64,000 nucleotides of DNA from Omphiscola glabra (Eukaryota > Mollusca > Gastropoda > Lymnaeidae). The notes beneath the pieces are model-generated. The model saw nothing but the letters and a program-made list of their open reading frames with translations. It ran no database searches and had not been told where the DNA came from. The DNA lies in the NCBI GenBank assembly GCA_964017045.1, contig OZ024802.1, forward strand, positions 28,916,793-28,980,792. Reading direction: 5' to 3'. Of the stretch, positions 34,401 through 45,460 are shown piece after piece (positions within the stretch are counted from its first letter, which is position 1; each line of letters begins with the position of its first letter). Both the position numbers and the translations under genes were made by a program.

Positions 34401-37400
34401 GTTACGTATTGTTCATTCTACAAGCCAAATCTTAAAACAGATTAAATTTTCAAAACCTTATAATGATATGTAAAAAGCTCCAGAAGAAGTACTGGGGCCA
34501 TCTTGGCCCAAAACATGAGCAATGTGGTTGTAAAATTCTTTCTGTGAAGATTCTAAAGCGGAAAAAAAAATGGGGGATGAAAAAATATTTGCTCACAAAA
34601 TTTGTTTTACATATTTTTTTCTTAAGCATCATTCATTGTAGTAGGATAATCTTTTTAAACTGTTGCTAGTAACCCAATGGAGACTTTGATATAGGAATGC
34701 ATTTAATTAAAGACAGACTCTGAAAAGCTTATTGAATGAAACTGCTATGAATGTTGCCTGTTTATTTATTAAAACTTCTTTTTAATCCCACTTTCAGTAA
34801 CAGGTGGGAAAGTTGTGTTAGCCATAGTTTTTGGATCACTTGGCACTTTCCTGCTATTCTTTGGACATCGATTCTTCAAAGTCAGTAAGTCATTTCATTT
34901 TTCTGATTTAAACTTTCTTCTTACCTCAAACTTCTTCTAAGATCTCAACATGTTTGCGGCTGTACATTTCCCTGCCAATTTAGTAAAGTAAAATATTAAT
35001 AGTTAAAAATTATCTGGTGTGTGAATGAAAAAGACTGAAATTAACCACCCTATCAAATCAGTTGTGGATTAAAAAAACAACTCATTTCAATTTTAAATAT
35101 ACTCAGAAGAAGTCTAAACCCAGCAGCTTTTAATCCATATTTCCTTGGTTTGTTACTCTCTAATACAGAAAAGATTTGTTAAATATGAACAATGCTCCAT
35201 ACTGTGTCAACAAATATGCCAAAATAGTATTATGATTGTACCTTTCATACTGCGCAACAATAATTACATTGCATAGTTGACCAGTTGGCAGAGAGGTATG
35301 AACTTACCAATGAACTTGTTTGATTCATTCAGAAACACTTTATTTAATATAAGAATCCTTCACTGATGCAATTGATAAAAGTATAAAAATATATTGTTAC
35401 ACTGTTAAAACATTTTGCCTGAATCATTAAAACACTGCTCTTGATTTTCTTGTCAATCTCAATGCAACTATGAGGCGATAAGCAGTGAGTCTCAACACAT
35501 AAGAAACATATTTTTTTTTAATGTCAGGCCTCTATATTGAAGGTTCAGTGAATCTGCTAAATAGAACTTGTACCTTGCATTCTTTCAGCTCAAGTACTTA
35601 TTGGCTATGGCTTCTCATCTCTGCTTCTCTACATAGTTATGTCAGTACCACATACTTTTGAAGATTCAGGTAAATCTGAAGAAAAAAATTTGTAACAAAC
35701 TTTTGTATAGAGCAGTGGTCATAATTTTGTGTGTGTGTGTGCGGATGTCTACATTTGGAATAAATACACAAATATGTTTTTTATTACTGTTATTTATTAG
35801 TAGCAATCGCTGACATAAATTTTCAAGCATCCAAATTATAAAAGCTAAACTTTTGAGAATCGCTGATTTAAGAAATTGAAATTTAACAATGCATGAAAAA
35901 ATAAATTATGAATAATTATATATAATTATAACTGATTCAAATTTATTTTTTACTTAACTTCTTTCTTTTTTTATAAATTTATTTCCACAGTGAAATTACC
36001 GGTTGCCTTATCTTTAGGCATTGTCGGAGGTTGTCTCTGGTTGGCCTTCTGGTTTCTTTACCCCTTTCCAGTGATGTCAGTCTTCCTGGCCGGACTTATC
36101 ACTGGTTACCTGATATCATCTGTAGTGTTTATAACACCTCTAGGTTGGTAGTTTGCTCTTCATCATGCAACATTTACCATTCTATTAGGTCTGGACTTGT
36201 TTTAAATCCCAAACGTTTTGTGGTATTCTTTGGTGTACTCAGTAAAAACAGAAGTTAGGCTCAGATAAATAGTATTGGTAAAGGAAAACTTTTCCTTTGG
36301 ATGAAAATAAGGAAGGGAGCAAAAATTATATTTAAAAAAAGCAACCCCTTAAAACAAAGTTTTTCATAGAAATCCTTTATAATTGTGTTACTTAGCAATG
36401 GCTACAATTCTTAAGAAATCATTGCATCATATTTCCTTCATCTTCCCCTTGAAAAACAGGAAAAACAGTTTTTTGGGGGTGGGACTGAAAATTAGATAGA
36501 ATGTATATATCAGCAACGAGTCTATGTGCCAAGTTTAAGTGCAATGGGATAACGGGAAGTGGGTTATTTAGCCTTCCGAAGATTTTGCCACAAAGAAACA
36601 CATGAAAAAAGTGAAGTTAATATTAAGGATTTTAAAAATACTTCATGGCTACTAACTAAAGAACTGCCCTTACATTATTTAGCAAGTTATTTTAAGCTTT
36701 TTGCACAGTTAAAGAAATTTCACTTAAAATATTATTTTAAAAATACTAAAAAATATTGCTTTTAAAATAAAGCAAGAGGTTGGAAATACCATATGGTAAT
36801 AACTTTATTTAAATCATAGGCTGAAAGATATAAATATAACTAAATATAACTGGGTAGAGGAAGCATTGATGTCCATCCTCCGCACACAAAGATGACCAAT
36901 GCAATTTCAACTTGAGTAGTAGCCTTGACTTGAGCAGTATTTTGTTTAAGGTGAGGGAGAGTTGCTCAATTTGTCAGCCATATGCTCTCGTCCTTGCCTA
37001 TTTGATCCAATGGCTTAGTCAAGACAACTGGAAATAGACCAGGATGCATTACATGACCAGTATTAGTAGACACAATACAATAAATACAGCAGCTTCTCCA
37101 GTTAACATTTTATATCCAGAAAACCTGAATTTGATTAGTATATGATATGTAGAGTCTAACAGAATTTTAATAATGGAATACATTAAAAAGAAAAAAATAT
37201 GAGGAAATAGATACACGTTAATTCTCTGATTGGATTTGTTTTTTTTAACGTTTAACTAAAATTTCAGGAAATCATAATGTATTAATGGAAACTTCTCAGC
37301 AAACAGGATAAGAACATTATTATTTATAGTTTATGAGATGTGCACAATATTTTCATTTCCAGCAAATGTAACTTGGTGGGTGACAACGTTCAACTATGCT

Positions 37401-39000
37401 ATGGGATTTGTCTGTGTCATACTGTTGTTTGCAGTTGTTCTCATGGCCTTTACAAAGCTGGTAAGGTCTTGTGTAATATGCCTGGTAAATGGGTAGTAAT
37501 AATAAGTAGTTGAACAAGATATGTGTATGATTATGCTTAAAAAAAAAAAAAGAATAAAGGACAATTAAACGAATGTTTTGGCTCAATGCCGTCTTCAGCA
37601 GACAATACAATAACAAACAGATAAATTTAAATAAAAAATAAAACTTATGTTTTAGATCTCAATTAATTGTCCTGTCTTATTTTCAAGCATGAATATATCT
37701 TGTTGAACTAATTATTTACTTCAGACGGCTTGAACGCAGTCCCCTTTATACATTATAGATTAGTACTTCTCTCGACATACTGAAATTTCACAAATAGTTT
37801 GGAGAAATGTTTAAGCATTTCAATAAAGCAGTGATTGAATTGAGGATCAAATGATGAAAATAAAATGGATAGGATGTTGGGTTGTATAAATTTTTTAATA
37901 ATTCAATACATATTAAATCATTTCAATACATCTAGATAAATGAAATAAAGCGTAAATAAAATTAAAATAATTATCATACTTAGTTGAACAAACAAAGCAT
38001 TTTTAAGTAGATACCCATTCTTAAATCAAAAGGTGGAAGAAAAAAAACAAGTTAACATACTTAAATTTTGATAAATTCTATGACCTCAATGAAGTTGAGA
38101 ATTGCAGCAAGTAGTTTTTGCTTTTCTTCGAGTCCTACATGAAGCATGCAGGTGAAAAATAATAAATTCCATTCTGGTTATAAGTTGTTGCTTTTTTAAT
38201 GGTCATGGCGGATGTTGTCCCCCTCAACCTCAGGTTACCTGTAAAATCTTGAGATGTAAACTTAACTTAAGATCTCACAAAAGCTTGTTAAAACCATCTG
38301 TACATTTCATACTTCATCTGTACATTTCATACTTCATCTGTACATTTCATACTTCATCTGTACATTTCATACTTCATCTGTACATTTCATACTTCATCTG
38401 TACATTTCATACTTTCCTCAGCTGAGTATTTTATCCTGTGCTGTCATCGGTGGCTATTTGTTTCTCATGTCCGTCGCCATCCCACTGCAGTCCAGCCTCA
38501 GACTCGTATTTCTAAACTCAGTTTATCATCAAACAGAAGAAAACTACCTGGGGGTCAAGGTCATCTTCCCATTCCATACAGAAGGTAAACAAAATCTACA
38601 TTTTTAAATTTAAAAGAGAAAAAAACTTTTTAACCTCTAAAATTGTTTGAAAAATTTAAAAAAAAAAAACTTTTTCAAACACGCAGATATAATCCTCTTT
38701 ACCCTATGGCCTCCGCTGGTCATCTTGGGCGTGGTTTTGCAGTGGCACAGAGAAAAAGGTCGTCCAGCTTTTGACATTCCAATATGGCGTGGGAGAACAA
38801 GGAGCCTGGAGCAGGTACCACAGCAGTACTCGGAGAATGATGAGGACGAGGAAGAAAACAACACCAGCAGCCGAGGCAGTGATGATGAGAGGAGACGGCT
38901 GTTGCCATCCAGGAACCCGGGTTACGGCTCATCTTCTGGCAGAAATGTGCCAGGAAATCCCCGTAACAGTAGAAGCAAGAACAAAAACATGTTAACTTAA
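25411..39000 (+). CDS. TM7SF3: Transmembrane 7 superfamily member 3 (TM7SF3), 12 exons
   Basis: Exons: 25411-25480, 25997-26115, 26581-26773, 27009-27163, 27404-27532, 32789-32966, 34798-34884, 35589-35669, 35991-36143, 37363-37460, 38422-38584, 38687-39000. All junctions are GT-AG with matching phases, and the sum is 1740 nt (579 aa plus stop). Residues 1-23 form a signal peptide ([20 protein letters not shown]). A lumenal/extracellular domain to about 283 carries several N-x-S/T sites, the EPLPGGCN motif (human: DPVPGGCN) and SCGVGQEEC. Seven hydrophobic segments follow, from about 285 to 497, including GHRFFK after helix 1 and [11 protein letters not shown] in helix 4. The tail is acidic, then basic ([22 protein letters not shown]). 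Length and order match human TM7SF3 (570 aa as I recall), a membrane protein linked to beta-cell survival and ER stress responses. Intron 5 contains a minisatellite and an RTE LINE; intron 6 a SINE and a possible LTR. Confidence 0.93.
28030..28475. repeat. Repeat shared with 34140-34460, possible LTR-element piece
   Basis: 28340-28475 and 34331-34460 share TTTGGTATCGTTTT, CAGTCCTTT and AGCCAAATCTTAAAACAGAT in the same order. Before the shared part, 28190-28215 has a CTATATAGACC block that could be a TATA-like promoter. No full LTR pair could be drawn. Confidence 0.5.
28671..28742. repeat. 40-bp minisatellite, left remnant
   Basis: Nearly two units of the same 40-bp repeat found at 32131-32788. 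It is split from the main array by the 3.4-kb RTE insertion. Confidence 0.9.
28743..32129 (+). mobile_element. Near-complete RTE-type non-LTR retrotransposon
   Basis: About 3.39 kb, a normal RTE length. It has a GC-rich 5' leader (28743-29080), one ORF broken by a frameshift, and a short 3' UTR ending near GAAAGAAGA. It lies between units of the 40-bp minisatellite in TM7SF3 intron 5, in the sense direction. Because the target itself is repetitive, a target duplication cannot be told from the repeat (CCACCTGATT on the left, CCATCTGATT on the right). Confidence 0.85.
29081..32087 (+). pseudogene. RTE-type endonuclease-reverse transcriptase, one frameshift
   Basis: The first frame (29081-30802) holds the apurinic endonuclease: [39 protein letters not shown] and [10 protein letters not shown]. 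The start of reverse transcriptase follows ([16 protein letters not shown]). The frame then breaks at about 30785-30800. The second frame resumes with [14 protein letters not shown] and runs to 32087. It carries [14 protein letters not shown], the catalytic [14 protein letters not shown]-like [19 protein letters not shown] and the C-terminal [11 protein letters not shown] and [14 protein letters not shown]. One indel separates the two, so the copy is recent but defective as read. Such ORFs are often mislabelled craniofacial development protein 2-like. Confidence 0.9.
32131..32788. repeat. 40-bp minisatellite ending at a TM7SF3 splice acceptor
   Basis: About 16 almost identical copies of CCTCTGTTACCATCTGATTA plus CCTTGATATTGTTAAATTCA. 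The last unit changes CCTTGATATTG to CCTTGCAGGTT, which is exactly the acceptor and first bases of TM7SF3 exon 6 (exon starts 32789). The array was therefore probably built from the native 3' end of the intron. Confidence 0.95.
33083..33551 (+). mobile_element. tRNA-derived SINE, full length
   Basis: The head GGTGCTGGGTGGTTGAGTGG and the core (TTAACCTTGG..., GGGACTTG) are shared with the SINE at 7973-8420. The 3' half is different: it contains CTATTTCCAGTCGCC, ATTGAGCAACTCTCC and CACATGCGAAGGATGAA, and ends in AACAATAATAATAG. The same 3' half occurs inverted at 36.85-37.07 kb and 57.2-57.4 kb. It lies in intron 6 of TM7SF3. Confidence 0.8.
33561..34147 (+). mobile_element. Possible LTR followed by tRNA-Pro-like primer-binding site
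   Basis: 33561-34134 begins TGTCACAATCC and ends ...ATCGCA (TG...CA ends). One base later TGGGGGCTCGTC (34136-34147) matches the first 12 nt of the proline-tRNA primer-binding site used by many LTR retroelements. No second LTR and no gag/pol frame follow, so it is at most a truncated element. Confidence 0.35.
36345..36640. repeat. Dispersed repeat, copy 2 of 3
   Basis: Matches 55530-56010 and the right part of 970-1600: AAATCCTTTATAA, TTCCTTCATCTTCCCCTTGA, GGCAACGAGTCTATG-like and ACGGGAAGTG. It lies in intron 9 of TM7SF3. Confidence 0.75.
36850..37070 (-). mobile_element. SINE 3'-half fragment
   Basis: Inverted match to 33360-33540: CTTGAGTAGTAGCCTTGACT, GAGAGTTGCTCAATTTGTCA and TGGAAATAGACCAGGATG. 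The tRNA head is missing, so the copy is 5'-truncated. It lies in intron 9 of TM7SF3. Confidence 0.7.
38295..38415. repeat. 20-bp minisatellite ending at a TM7SF3 splice acceptor
   Basis: Six copies of CATCTGTACATTTCATACTT. The last copy runs straight into ...CATACTTTCCTCAG, the acceptor of exon 11 (exon starts 38422). Confidence 0.95.
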
Positions 39001-41924
39001 CTCAAGCTGGCTGCAAATTATAGATGGTTTTTACCCTCTTTTAAATTATTTAACTATTCCATTGAGCTGGCTTTTTTTTCTTTTTTGATATGACCTCTAT
39101 CATTTTTTGTGTTTTTTGGAATAACCAAGACCAGCTTCTTTTTTTTTTATCCCACCCAAGTTGGCATTTTATTTCTGACTTTGGTGTTGGAGATGTTTTA
39201 CTCAGGGTACACCTCCCTCCAAGAAAGGCAGACATTCTGTGTTAACAAATTCATTCCAATAGTTTAAGTTTTTTTCATGTTGATCAATATCTAGCTTTTT
39301 AAAACTAAGCTAATACAATGGTAGAGAGCTAATCAGAAAAAGGGGAACTTTTCACAAAGAAAATATCATTTTTCTGTATCCCTGGTTTGTATTTTATGTT
39401 AGAAAATTTATATTAATTGTCTGCCCTTTTTAAATTTTGAGATATTTTAAACAAATTAATGCTGACTAATTTTCTTTTTTTTTTCATGTGATAATGTTAA
39501 CTGTAATTTTTTTTTTTAATGCGGATTGTAATGCCTGATTGTGGTAAACTTAATGATGGATGTAATAATTTGATGTTATGGCACAATCCCTTATAAACAT
39601 TTAAAAAAAATATGTTTAACGTAATACTGAAGAAGCTAACTATGATTCAGCAACCATCAAATAAGTCGATTGCTCTTTAGTAAACTTAGATACCAGTATA
39701 TTATTTGAATGCCATAGTTAAAAATAGATTGCACTTTCTCTTCACAGCACACATTGTTAACTTTTAACAAATAATTTATGACAGACCCATGACACTGCCA
39801 GGATGCAATGTAATGTTAGTCAAGATTGTGTTGGCTTTTTGCTTTTATTACATGTTATTTTGTAATTCAACCCTGTAACAATACAAAATTTCAACAAGCA
39901 TTTCCCTGGGGGTCTGTGAACTATGACCAGCTGGCTCAGACCCACGCCTACACTAACTGAAATCTGTTCTTTTACATTGAACTATTTCAACAAAAATGTG
40001 AACCTTGAATTATTCTTCCGTGTGAAAAAAATTAATCTCCTCAAAGCTGGCTATAGATCGAAATCAACTAATAAACATTACTAATTGATATTTAACCACT
40101 TTTATTGAACCCCACCAGAGAAAAGCCTAACATTTTTAACATGCTGTCCATCATAGAAAAAGTTTGTTCAATATAAATAGCAAACATTAGATAATTGCAG
40201 CTGACAATTCTTATGTTGATTACAAAAAGATAATAAACCATAACTATATTTTAAATATTTGCTGAACTTTCCTGGTCATGCCAGAGCACAGTTCTGATTC
40301 AATTATACCGGTATAATTCATATGTGCATGTTATTATACATATTATGTTGAACTATATCTTTGTTGATCAACTCAAGTGTATTTTTACAACTATAAATTC
40401 CTTTAATTTCATACTCTGTGTTGTTCATGTTACAGTCTGTAACTTAATTTTGAATTTGAATTCATCCACATTAAAAAAATAATTTTAAAGGCAAAAAAAT
40501 ATATATTTTTTGTATCAGATGTTCAGTTTAATAAATAGATAATAAAGTGATGCTTCATTCACAATGACTTCACTTTCACATCATGAAAAAATACAAATTC
40601 AATGATCAATAAAACATAATTTCCATTTTTTGGATTAATAAAATTATTGTTCTTGCGCAACTGTTTCTTCCTCATTTAAGTTTTGTGATTACTGAATGGT
40701 TATAACTTGCTGAGATTCCTGTAGTTACAAACAAATAACATAATCCAAGCTTTTTATTATTTGTTCAACAAGCCTGCATTAAATGATTATTTCAAAGCAC
40801 TACTAAATGGACAACATTGTTTTAACTGCATGTAAAGTTATCCTGCAACCCCACTGAAACATTTTACCAATTGAGGTAAACTATACACTATCTCAGGCTT
40901 AAACATTTAATAACAAATGCAACATATGCTTTAGCCAAATCAGAAGTGACCAACCTTTTGGTAGTTAGGTTTTTAGAGGAATCTTTCAAAACCTACATCA
41001 CTTTATGGTTCACATTCCAACACCTACATCACTTTATGGTTCACATTCCAACACCTACATCACTTTATAACACCTACATCACTTTATTTCTGTTCAGACT
41101 GCTATGCTCTATATCTGTATCTCCAAATGTAATACAATTTTAGAAAATATCACTTTTACATAATGAGAAATAGTCCATTATGGAATCAAGACGCTATCTG
41201 CAATGTCACCAGTGAGCACAGATAGACATTCACAGCACCATATATTAATATAGTTATTAACTGGAAAGTTAAAAGAATTAGGGCATGAAATTATGGTTTA
41301 GGTAAATTTCAAGTGGATGCAATATACATCTAGATTTCTCTGCTGAAGTGGGCTGTCTTTAAGTAGTCACAAGTTCCATGAATTATGCTGTCTCTACACA
41401 TATGAACATTTAAAATTGACAACTCGACCATTAATGACTTGCCTTTTCTATTCTATTGTGCAAATATATCTATAATGATCTTCAGAAATGAGGAGGAAAG
41501 CAATGAAAACTATAGCACAAAAGTCTCATAATAAATGCAATATGATATTGCCAAAGTTTAATAAATTATAATTATTCCGAGAAGGCAGACACACATCTTT
41601 GACAATTTCTAGAATTAGAATTAATGTAACTTTGATTTGTAATCTTGAAGGCAAACTTAAGTTCAGGAAACTGCCTTCCTCTGTAAATTTTTCCCATAAA
41701 AGTTTAAATTGATACCAAAAAAATTTATTTAAAAATCTATCTTACCTCTTTAACTTAGTTAATAGTATCACAGTTGCTGGGGGGCAAATGCTGCTCTAAG
41801 TGCTAAATTAAATTCATTCGCCCACTCCATATTTTGAATATCTTATCAGGTGATATTGTTTTTTCTTTGTCGATCAGGAATTGGTCTATAACTAAAATAA
41901 AAGGACTGCTTTAATGTTTAGCTT
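39001..41924. other. Convergent 3' intergenic region of TM7SF3 and FGFR1OP2
   Basis: 2.9 kb between two stop codons facing each other. It contains the 3' UTRs of both genes. Possible poly(A) signals are AATAAA at about 40069 for TM7SF3 and, on the minus strand, 41724-41729 for FGFR1OP2. Many AATAAA hexamers occur because the DNA is A/T-rich, so the choice is weak. A three-copy 31-bp repeat (CACCTACATCACTTTATGGT...) lies at about 40990-41090. I see no further gene. Confidence 0.6.
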
Positions 41925-44900
41925 TCACTTCTTAGCAACAGCCTTGGGTGTGACTTTGGTTGTTGATTTCAGATCTTTTTTGGTCTCAATGGATGGACTT
42001 TTCTTAATTGATCCCAAGTCCTTCTTGACGCCAGTGGCCGAGGTAGCTTTCTTAACAGTGGTTGTGCTTGCAGGGGTGGTCTTTCCTTTCCTTAAATCAA
42101 CAGCAGATTTGCTAGTTCCCACACTTTTGTTGCCTGTTGGAGTGGTCTCCCTACTGCTGTTGGGTGTCCTCTTTTTATCCACAGTCTCTTTCTTTTCACT
42201 GTCTTCTTTCTTGTCGGGCGCCATCACTACCGAGGAGTCACCCTCTGTGTCTGTGGTGTCTTCATCATCATCACCACCAACTGCTTCATCCACGCCCTCG
42301 TCCTTTTTTATCATCTCCACCTTCGGCTCAACTGGAATTATCCTCTCTTTGCTGGTGGTGCAAATCTCCAGCAGCTCTCTCAGAGCTCTGTTCTCCACTT
42401 CGAGACGGGACAGGCGTTCTTTCTCAGCACATCCAACGGTCTCGTCAACCTAGGCATAAAAACAACAGCTTCAGCTGGCATGCCAATATTCCATCGTTTA
42501 ATTCGTAAAGACAATTGATTTGTATAAATTTAAAGAAAAATACCACCACTTGATTATAATAATAATTTGCGCAACAAGAATATCAGAACAGAATTCTGCT
42601 GTATGAAAAATTAGTAAATGTAACTCCATTAATTAAATATAGGTTTCAATCACACCACCCTTTTAACATATCAAGTACAGTTTACAAGCAATTGGTGATA
42701 TTTTTTATCTAAGAAAATTTTACTTCTGCCCTTTAAACTAGAAGGCAAATTTTTTTTTTTGGCACCCATACCTCAAAAGTATACTTTGCAGGACAAAATC
42801 ACAACGCCTGTGATTTTTCTTTAGAAGTTTAACTGGTTTCCTAGATAGCAAATCGCCTCTCTTCACGCGCCTGGATAACCCAAGGGAACATCATATGTGG
42901 ATAATACAGCTTGGCACCAATAGGGTCACAGGAGTTATTGGAATTTTTTAATTTTATCGATGTTGTCTGCCTACGGGACTCCATCTCCAGGTTATAATTC
43001 AGAGTTTTCTTTCTCTTAAATGAGTTGCCATACAAGGTTAATGGGTCCCATAAATATTAGTATGAATAGCCAGATAAAAATAACTATTTCCCATACCTCA
43101 ATAGCTTTCTGCATTACACCAGCCATTTCATCAATCTTGTCCATTAAGTGAGAAACTGAATCCTGAAAAGATATTGGATACAAATTCATTCAGATTGTAC
43201 TTGTAGTTTGTTTTAAACTTGATAATTTTTAAAACTTCATATTATATCAATGGATATGAAAGTATACAAGACAATTAGCTTATATCAATGGCTATGAAAG
43301 CATACCAGACAATCAGCTATAAATTTAGAACTTTAATGGCTAATTTTTTCATATTTTTATTAGCCTCAAGTCATTTATGACTTAGAAAGTCCATTAATGT
43401 TTCTGACTTCTAGTTAAGCTACATAGTTGACATTTCCCTAACTGTTTGAAGAAGGGTTGAATACAGGAGTATATAACATTATGAAAAAACAACAACACAG
43501 ATTTGAAAAGAAAAAACAACAACAGATATCTGTGTACAGTTTTAGCGTGGGGGGGGGGGTTGACCAATGAAGGCATGTGGGGACCAGATTGGGGATGTTG
43601 CACAACCGTATGGGGAGGGCGGGTTGAGAAGACGTTTGAAGCAATGGAAATGGTAAGGGAGGTTGGGAAGAAGAGATAAGTGAGACATAGGAGAGAGTTG
43701 GTGTTAAGGATGGGGGGGGGGCGGGGTGATGGATGAGAGCGAGGTATTTGGGAAAGGTGTAGGAGTAACAGGGGAGCATTTGGGCATTGAAGATCGGGGA
43801 AATATTTATGGGATGGTAATGTGGGAGACTGGGGAAATTGTAAATAATTATGAGAACTAAGTATCTGCTCCCTTCACGTGTGAAACACAGGGAAATTTGC
43901 TAGGTACTGATAAACTTTTAAGTTAAGTGCAAAAATTTTTATAAAGCAAACATTCTAACGCAAACAATTTAAATGACCAGCAATTATAAAGTTTATTTCA
44001 CAAATTAAATTTAAAAATAATAAAATACCTTATCTACAATCTCCTTTTCTTGTATTGCCCTTTCTAGTCTGTTACTTTGTAGAAGCTTAACAGTGTGCTC
44101 TCTGTATTTCTGCATGATGAGCTCCAGGGCCGACTGATGTTCCTCCAGTGTGGCCTGTAGCTCCCTGTTTTCCTGCTGCAGCTCACGAATTTGTCGGTTC
44201 TCTTGGGCAATGCCTAAAACTAGTGTTGACCTGGGCCGATGCTTTGCTATCTCATTTAATTCGGTAATATCATCTTGGTACTGCAGAGGGCATAAGACAA
44301 ACTTAATAATAATTCTAAATTAAAATGGCCTTTGTTAAATTACTGGAGGTATTTATTTACTTCACAAGATATGTTAGGGTTTTTTATTTTCTTATTTATC
44401 AATAAATAAAAAGTGAAAACTCCATTAAATCCCTTAGGTTACTTGTATTTAATTTAACATTTTAATTCAGGTTAAAAAAAACATGACAAGGCAAACACAA
44501 AATGAAAAACATTCAAATTCAAAACAAATTTAAGGGTAAGTTAAGAGAAAACTTCACTTTTAATACTGCAGTAGATGGAAAGGTTGTAAAAGTAACACAA
44601 ATATTCAACTTAATTTTAATTGAATGTTTGTTGCTTTATAAAATAATAATTTAATTTATCATGAATTTATTTATTTAAAAAAAAATAATTATGTTTTCAA
44701 ATCAGCAACAACACAGGTATATTGTTGCACAAAATAAATCATTGCCTTAAATTCCACGAGCTAAATGAGCAATCAAAAGTTAAAATTTGAAAGAATAGCA
44801 CAACATAACAAGTAATTTCATTTATGTCAGACCAAAGGGTTTGGTCTTGTTATTAAATTATGTTACTGGGTATTGAATTTTTTTTTATTTGCAAGTCTGA

Positions 44901-45205
44901 AATCCTCTAAACACACAGTGACACATATCAGTACCGGTATTTAGAAAGTTATGAAATCCAGTTTGATCAATGTAGCAAAATTTTATGGGAACTTCTTTAT
45001 CAGAAACGTGGTCAGCCACAAAACTAACATTTCAATGCTTCAATAAACTGATATAGTTTTTGGTACTTGCCTGTTTCATAGCCTCAACTTTATTAAAAAG
45101 CGTTTGTGTTGTTGCTATGATGCTGTCAGTGAGAGTGTCATGATCTTTCAGATGTATGATGAGTGTGTGTGCATCTGTCAGCAACTTCTCCACTGACAGA
45201 GCCAT
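41925..45205 (-). CDS. FGFR1OP2: FGFR1OP2/SIKE-family coiled-coil protein, 4 exons
   Basis: Coding exons in order: 45205-45071, 44280-44029, 43162-43097, 42449-41925 (325 aa). All introns are phase 0. The first intron has a GC donor (CAG|GCAAGT). Residues 40-115 read VEAMKQYQDDITELNEIAKH, RPRSTLVLGIAQENRQIREL and EEHQSALELIMQKYRE, nearly identical to human FGFR1OP2 and SIKE1. Residues 130-165 hold a second helix (DKIDEMAGVMQKAIE) and the GCAEKERLSRLEVENRALRE segment. Family members form coiled coils and join the STRIPAK phosphatase-kinase scaffold; SIKE1 suppresses IKK-epsilon. The last 140 or so residues are an acidic stretch (GGDDDEDTTDTEGD), then a lysine/threonine/serine-rich disordered tail not found in the 253-residue human protein. 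FGFR1OP2 versus SIKE1 cannot be settled; invertebrates usually have one gene. Confidence 0.92.
42958..43052 (-). mobile_element. SINE core fragment
   Basis: Matches the SINE core on the minus strand: GGGACTCCATCTCCAGG, CAGAGTTTTCTTTCTCTTAA and ACAAGGTTAATGGGTCCCAT, compared with the copy at 7973-8420. It lies in intron 3 of the FGFR1OP2-like gene. Confidence 0.7.
43540..43860. other. Purine-rich low-complexity intronic stretch
   Basis: G/A-rich strand with G runs near 43550 and 43710, no periodic unit, in intron 2 of the FGFR1OP2-like gene. Similar composition recurs at 54515-54660. Frames here are composition artefacts. Confidence 0.6.
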
Positions 45206-45460
45206 AGTTTTTTTAAGTGGATTAGGAAAACCGCAACTTCTGCAAATTAAAAATAAAACTCTCATGACAATAAAAAGACAGCACAAAAGGCGAGAAAAAA
45301 AATTCATGGGCTATTGGTGTCACATTGTGGACAAGCTTGGTACAGCCTTCATTAAAAGCTTGGCGCTGGGCTTTGCTTGCTATCTGACAAACAGATTACA
45401 TACATCCTGGGCACACAGGGTTTTTTTCATACAATAATTATATTTAATTTGGGTCGGCTA

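Noticed and set aside
41914..42453. 179-codon plus-strand serine-rich frame
   Set aside because: It is the antisense of the last FGFR1OP2-like exon, which is fixed by homology and splice sites on the minus strand.
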